A stretch of 64,000 nt of DNA from Mortierella alpina (Eukaryota; Mortierellomycota; Mortierellomycetes; Mortierellales; Mortierellaceae). Below the pieces are notes generated by a model. That model worked only from the letters and a program-made list of their open reading frames with translations. It made no database searches and was not told the origin of the DNA. The stretch spans positions 992,001 to 1,056,000 of the forward strand of contig JANATF010000001.1 of the NCBI GenBank assembly GCA_029449245.1. Reading direction: 5' to 3'. The number at the start of each line of letters is the position of its first letter. Positions within the stretch are counted from its first letter, which is position 1. Below are positions 58,552 through 64,000 of the stretch, piece after piece. The position numbers were made by a program, and so were the translations under genes.

Positions 58552-59114
58552 GGTGTTGCCTCTGTTCGGTGATGGGGGATGCGATCAGGATGCCAGCAAT
58601 CGGAGATCCAGCCTGCAGTGATAGGTACGCTAGTCGTAAACGACGTCTCAAAATAAACAAGAAGCACGTGACCGCACTGTCAGCGAGCTGAGCTTTGGGC
58701 TGGCCCCTCGGCTTGCCCAGTGTGGAGGATCGCCACGCATACAATTTACGCCCAGGGCAGCGCCTCTTTCTCCTTCGACTGTGCCTCTGTTCCCTCAACC
58801 ATCCGGTGCTTCCTCCACGCTCCATCCGCCTCCATCTCTTCCTCCTATCCTCCTGCTTGCCCGATGCATCATCGCTTGTTGCTCGGCTTTGGCTCACCCT
58901 CATGATACCACACCCGCATTCCCATCGACCCTGATCTTTGTTTTGCTGCCCCATCTCTGCTCTCTGCCGCTGCAGCAACGCTCTTCATCCCCTACAGCCC
59001 GCCTGCACCGCAGACTCTTGCTCGAGCCCGCATCCGCCTTCGCCCTTCTCCACATTTTGCTCTCGCCTTGCAGCATTGGTCCACGCCTCTGGCAAACGTA
59101 CATTCTCGAGCGTC
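58552..59114. other. Divergent promoter between uS4m and multicopper oxidase genes
   Basis: This is 563 bases between two divergent start codons. The strand leading to the oxidase is strongly C/T-rich (about 58760-59090) with short CTC/TCC repeats. The frames here give Pro/Leu/Ser-rich sequence and are not supported as genes. Confidence 0.5.
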
Positions 59115-61297
59115 ATGAGGAGTATATGCTTCTCGTGGCACTCTCGGAGTAGGGTCCTCCTATGGGCCTTCATTCTCCAGTCAGCCCTCGTATTCCTCAT
59201 CTCACTTACATCAACACCTATAGTCGCCCATGCAGCACCACCAGACTTCACCTCCACTCCTCAGAATCGCATCTTCTTTTGGAAGGTCACCAGCACGACT
59301 TTTGCGCCGGATGGAGTCACTCGCCCCGTCCTACTCGTCAACGACAAATACCCTGGACCCAAGATTGAAGTGAACAGAGGCGACTATATCACCGTCGTGG
59401 TCGAGAATGCACTTGATGTGCCCACATCGTTCCACTGGCATGGCCTGACCATGCGAGGAGATCCCTGGTACGACGGAGTGCCCGGGATGAACCAGTGCCC
59501 GATCCCTCCAGGTGCCAACTTCACCTATGCCTTTGGCACGGACAACATGGTTGGAACGTGAGTAGGCCTATTACCTGTGTTTATTTTTGGATTCCAATCT
59601 CCCCACGTCTCTATTTTGTGAACGACGCTTAATAGCTGGGTCGTTGGCCTTGTTTTTTTTCCGCGCGCAGCAAAGAGGACGGGCTTTATGTCTCCTAGGT
59701 CCTCTCTCTTTGCCTTGTGCGCAGATCGTCTCTGCTTGTGTCCACGATTGTCCTATGCAGTGATCTGCGCATCCCCCTGTTCTCGTTCCTCGAACAAGCA
59801 CCGCATCTGAGACTGACTCCAACCTGTATCCCGACTCCTTCCATACCCACCCAATTATAGACACTGGTGGCATGCCCATTTCGAGAACCAGTACATCGAC
59901 GGTCTTGTGGGTGCCATGATCATCCGCGACCCCCCAGAAACAAACCCGTTCTTGCACGCGTACGACGAGGAGCGGAACGTCCTTCTATCCGACTGGTATC
60001 ATCAGCCGACAGGACCCTTGTTGGCTCAGTATCTTTCCCCAGAGAGCCATGGTCATGAACCTGTACCTAATAACGGCCTCATCAATGGCAAGGGCACCTT
60101 CAATTGTTCTAATGTCCAGCCTGCGAGTCTGGCCTGCGTCCCAGGAGAGAGAGCCGTCTTTCATTTTATATCCAACAGACGGTACCGATTGCGGATCATC
60201 AACACCAGGTAAGCAGCGCAGATGGACGAGAAACAAGTTGGATAGTGCTGTAGTATTACATATGTCTCACACCTTTGTATCCTCATTCCCGTTCATGTCA
60301 ACCTCGATGCTGGTACACTTCAAGTGCGGCAAGTCCATTTATGTTCTCGATTGATGACCACCAACTGCAAGTGATTGAGGCGGACGGGACGGATCTGAAT
60401 CCGGTCATGGTCGATCGATTGCCTATCAACGCAGGACAGCGGTACTCGGTCATTGTCACTGCCAATCAGGATCTCAAAAACTACTGGATGAGGGCAGAAA
60501 TGGGCACAGGGTGTTTGCCCAAGAATCCCTCCAATCTGGATCCTGTGATCCTGGGCGAAGTCCGTTATCAAGGTGCTGGCAAAGCAGAACCCACCACTAC
60601 AGGACGCTTCATCCCACAGCCGGCGGTCAACGGTCAGGATCCCATCGTCAACCCAGCGTTCTTAGACGCTTGCAAGGACATGGATCTATACAATCTGCAT
60701 CCACTGCAGCCTGTGCCGATTCTAGAGCCAATCACCAACAGTCTTCTCATCCGGATCTCGTTCAAGAAGAATCCTGCGGACGATATCGTGCGAGGCTACA
60801 TGAACGACATTACGTACTCGGGCGGCAATGCCTGGAACCCGACCATTGTCCAAAACCTGAACCAATCGGTCGAATACGAAGTGGACCACCATGTTATGCA
60901 GATCGTCAAACCGGGCGCGATTGTTCAAATTGTTTTCGACAACTCTCAAGGCGATGAGCACCCATTCCACTTGCATGGACATGTCTTTCAGGTGGTGGCT
61001 CAGGGCGTGGGCTTTTACGAGGAAGGAAAGACGCCCGTCAATGCAGTCAACCCTCTCCGTAGAGACACTGCGACCGTTCCACGAAACGGTTATACAGTGA
61101 TTCGATTCAAAGCTGACAATCCAGGAGTCTGGGCGCTGCACTGCCATATCGAGTGGCACGTTACCATCGGCCTTGTCATGCAGTTTGTGGAGCTGCCGGA
61201 TCAGCTGCGCGCCATGGGCATCCCGGACCATGTCGGAAATCTTTGCAAGACGGGACCCCCCAAGGGATTCAAGCCGCATACAGGGTTTATGCCATAA
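59115..61297 (+). CDS. Secreted laccase-like multicopper oxidase
   Basis: The modelled exons are 59115-59557, 59861-60208 and 60325-61297, giving 587 aa. The N-terminus has a signal sequence with hydrophobic core AFILQSALVFLISL, ending near AHAAPP. All four copper-binding motifs are present: HWHG, HWWHAH, HPFHLHGH and HCHIEWH, so type 1, 2 and 3 copper sites should form. The residue ten places after the type-1 Cys is Leu. Several N-glycosylation sites occur. There is no C-terminal membrane helix, unlike the iron oxidase Fet3, so a soluble extracellular or wall enzyme is likely. It may oxidise phenols (laccase), ascorbate-like substrates or iron; the sequence alone does not decide. Confidence 0.92.
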
Positions 61298-61343
61298 TGA
61301 ATATCTCGCTTCTCGCCCGTTCGTGCATGGAGACACATCCATT

Positions 61344-61361
61344 TATATATATATATATATA
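61344..61361. repeat. TA microsatellite between converging genes
   Basis: A (TA)n run of about 18 bases in the 164-base gap between the oxidase stop (61297) and the isocitrate dehydrogenase stop (61462). It probably lies in overlapping 3' UTRs. Confidence 0.7.
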
Positions 61362-61461
61362 CACCATAGACAGACAAAGAAAACGTTTTTTTCTTGGGTA
61401 TTTATTTGACAAATGAGTATACAAAATGGAACACTGGCTGTCTGGGTAGACTTTTTTGTTT

Positions 61462-63826
61462 TTAAGCGGCACGCTTCTTCTGCAAGTTCTCGGCCAAGCG
61501 GTCCAGGAACTCAAAGGTGTTGAGGTAGTGCTCACGCTTCAAACCCTTGCCGTGGATGATCAGGGCCAAGTCCTTGGTCATATCACCAGCCTCGATGGTC
61601 TCAATGCAGACAGCCTCGAGCTGCTTAGCAAACTCCTTGAGGGCCTCGTTGTTGTCGATCTTGGCACGGAACTCGAGACCACGGGTCCAGGCAAAGATGG
61701 ACGCGATGGGGTTGGTCGAGGTCTCTCTGCCCTTCTGGTGCTCGCGGTAATGGCGAGTGACGGTTCCGTGGGCGGCCTCGGCCTCGCAGCACTCACCATC
61801 GGGCGTCAAAAGGACCGAGGTCATGAGTCCGAGAGAGCCGTAACCCTGTGCGACAATGTCGGACTGGACATCTCCGTCGTAGTTCTTGCAGGCCCAGACG
61901 AAACCTCCTGATGACTTGAGCATCTGGGCGACCATGTCGTCAATGAGACGGTGCTCGTACCAGATCTTCTTGGCATCGAATTGCTCCTTGTAGTCGCGCT
62001 CATAGATCTCCTGGAAGATGTCCTTGAAGCGACCATCGTACTTCTTCAAGATGGTGTTCTTGGTCGACATGTAGAGAGGGTATGACTTCTCTAATGCAAC
62101 CTTGAAGCATGAGTGAGCAAAGCCCGTAATCGACTCGTCGTGGTTGTACATGCCCATGGCAACACCGGGGCCCTCAAAGTCGTAGACAACCAAGTTCTTC
62201 TTTGCTGATCCGTCCGCGGGAGTGAAAACGAGTTCAAGACGGCCGGGGGCCTCAACAACCAAGTCAGTAGCCTTGTACTGATCACCAAAAGCGTGACGAC
62301 CCAAGATAATGGGCTCGGTCCATCCAGGGACAAGTCGGGGAATGTTCTTGCACAGAATGGGCTCACGGAAGACGGTCCCTCCCAAGATGTTACGGATGGT
62401 ACCCTATCAGATCGAAAATAAGATTCAAGTACCGTCAGCAAACGTCCGATCGGCTCTGACCAAAGTCCCCTCTTCTTTTACGCGGGTCGATGACCGAGAC
62501 GGCAGTAAAATGCTTACGTTGGGGGACTTCCACATCTGCTTCAGCTTGAACTCTTCGACACGAGCCTCATCGGGTGTGATGGTGGCACACTTGATGCCGA
62601 CCTTGTACTTCTTAATTGCCTCAGCAGCATCGATCGTAACTAGAAGAGTCAATGAGCAACAGCATTACAAAAAGTCAGTCTCGGCAATGGAACGGTGATC
62701 CATAACACCGGCACGGCTCTCACTAACGGAGCAGAGCATTAAAATTATTCTGCACAGGCACAGGCACACAGCGTGACGGGAAGGGTAAGCATATTCCCAG
62801 GGATGACGCGATTAGCGGTCTAATATAAAAATAATCTCGCGCAAGAGCTCTCGCGGCTCCATATATATGCGATCACAAAAAAAAAAGAGGCAACCATACA
62901 GGGCATTGACATGTGGGACAGAGGAGGACCTGTCCCACGGATACGACTTTATCCAGTTCCCCGCACTATTCGCCTGTTCTGAACCCGGGACCCCAGTCTC
63001 ACTCGTTTCCCCCTAAACCTCTTTTTTTTTTTTTAGAAATGCTGATCCACAGACACCACTCGTATGTGTACTCTACCTTGATCGTTCGTCTCATCGCGGT
63101 ACTCCATTCCCAAGTCAAAGTACTTGATATCGAGATCGACATAGGGAAGAATGAGCTATGGTTACCAGAAAGTAGAAGAGAAAAGGCATAGTGAGCGCTC
63201 AAGTCTATTTTGGTGGCACGAACTACGGAAGATGCGAGAAGCCGAGTAATCATGGGAAATCGATTCTCAAATTCCCTTTTTCCGCGCTATGCGCACATAT
63301 TCAAGTCCGAACATGCAGGCGTGGGCAAAATAGATTCAATGCTCTCTGTTGAAGATATCCTGTTGCAAGTTGCGGTCTCCTCATCTCTTGAGGCGGTGAT
63401 TTCCACAAATCCAGCGGATCAGATAATGCAGCAGAGTCGCGACTTGAAAAAAGACAGCGCACTAATGAACAATGTGTGGTGATTCCTCTTCTTCCTTACC
63501 TTCTCACGAATGCCGTCCCAGATGATGCGGGTCATTTCATCGCCCTGAAGGAAAAGAAGAAATGAACAATGGTTTCTCGAGGTTAGGGTTGAGTCCCTCC
63601 AGGCAGAGAGCCGAAACAAACACGAGAGACTACGTCGGTCATGCTACGAGCCAGGAGGTCGAGCCTGGATTACCTGCATCTCGACGACGGTTCCTCCTAT
63701 GAAATCAAATGACGGAAAATAGGTTCGCATGAGCATGGTGGCGTGCGAGGCATTCGAGATTTGAACAAGTTGAGTAGAAAGGCGAAGCAGACGAGAGAGC
63801 GTACCGTTGATTTTGTTGGCAAGCAT
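61462..63826 (-). CDS. NADP-dependent isocitrate dehydrogenase
   Basis: The enzyme oxidises isocitrate to 2-oxoglutarate and makes NADPH. The modelled exons, from start to stop, are 63826-63805, 63696-63674, 63544-63500, 63155-63077, 62639-62518 and 62403-61462, giving 410 aa, the usual length for the eukaryotic homodimeric form. Family motifs run through: [56 protein letters not shown], the active-site [22 protein letters not shown] and [16 protein letters not shown]. The NADP-specificity region is [13 protein letters not shown]. The start MLANKING suggests a cytosolic protein. An in-frame ATG at 63871 would add 15 residues (MPSQSLSPSTLPIPT), possibly a targeting extension. The C-terminus ends KKRAA, not a peroxisomal SKL-type signal. 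Introns of 344 and 437 nt (63156-63499, 62640-63076) are the longest in the window; I see nothing coding in them. Confidence 0.94.
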
Positions 63827-64000
63827 GGTGGGGATTGGCAGAGTGGATGGAGACAAGGACTGAGAAGGCAAAGTAAGGTGCTAGGTGAAAGACAGAGCAA
63901 GGGGGAAAGAGAGAAAGAGAGAGAAAGAGAGGGTAGCAGGAAAAAAAGGAGATTCTGGGGTAGAGGTCCTGGGATCGCCTTAAATATGCGCGAGATTATC
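63827..64000 (-). promoter_or_regulatory. Promoter and leader of the isocitrate dehydrogenase gene
   Basis: The stretch is C/T-rich on the - strand (a GA microsatellite on the + strand at about 63903-63931), like the other promoters in the window. It runs to the window edge, so the full promoter is not visible. Confidence 0.45.

Noticed and set aside
57941-58978. 345-aa open frame on the - strand across the uS4m gene
   Set aside because: It is a different frame of the uS4m locus, rich in Arg/Gln/Leu, while the S4 domain in the other frame is clear.
59115-61297. Fet3-type ferroxidase instead of laccase-like enzyme
   Set aside because: No C-terminal membrane helix is present; the protein ends soon after the last copper site. 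Iron oxidation cannot be excluded, so the call is left as multicopper oxidase, laccase-like.
1-64000. CRISPR arrays, bacterial operons, integrases, tRNA or rRNA genes
   Set aside because: None of the needed repeats, cloverleaf sequences or conserved rRNA segments was seen, and all genes are eukaryotic with introns.

Overview
This window is nuclear DNA from a filamentous fungus. Nineteen protein genes lie close together on both strands. Most are split by short GT-AG introns, typically about 45-150 nt, with branch-point-like CTAAT/CTAAC motifs. The proteins carry long Ser/Gln/His-rich or acidic disordered arms, and promoters are rich in CT tracts. The window encodes an E2F-partner DP factor, poly(ADP-ribose) glycohydrolase, an ASH1-type SET protein, an EF-hand MscS channel and a four-repeat CCH1 channel. 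This mix points to an early-diverging lineage, most likely Mortierellomycotina/Mucoromycota. That assignment is inference; no marker gene such as rDNA is present. I see no intact transposon, tRNA, rRNA or CRISPR array.

Layout. 0-15 kb holds nuclear regulators, all on the + strand: a DP transcription factor, a Ser/Thr kinase with a long disordered N-terminus, a 1,551-aa ASH1-like histone methyltransferase with AT-hooks and a Zn2Cys6 cluster, and the SMC5/6 subunit Nse3. 15.5-34.9 kb holds a type-I membrane Kelch protein, the nucleoporin Nup93/Nic96, a Cdc4-type F-box/WD40 protein, a CDGSH iron-sulfur protein, the tRNA m1G37 methyltransferase Trm5, GNA1 (UDP-GlcNAc/chitin precursor pathway), an EF-hand MscS channel and MED31. 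35-54.6 kb holds PARG with a PIP-box-like motif, the 2,220-aa CCH1 calcium channel and the CORVET subunit Vps8. 55-64 kb holds an F-box-like/LRR protein, mitochondrial ribosomal protein uS4m, a secreted multicopper oxidase and NADP-isocitrate dehydrogenase.

The genes are individual eukaryotic transcription units, not an operon or a metabolic cluster. Several neighbours fall in related themes: chromatin and DNA repair (DP, ASH1-like, Nse3, PARG), calcium and membrane tension (MscS, CCH1), and ubiquitin ligase adaptors (two F-box-type proteins). The evidence does not show that these neighbours act together. Gene models were built by hand by joining exons whose splice sites, phases and family-conserved residues agree; every model given with explicit exons closes in frame. 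The points most worth a second look are the Zn2Cys6 plus AT-hook plus AWS/SET architecture, a 4-nt exon in the MscS gene, a 17-nt exon and altered CDGSH motifs in the iron-sulfur gene, the PIP-box-like motif in PARG, and the Q/E/E/E filter of the calcium channel.
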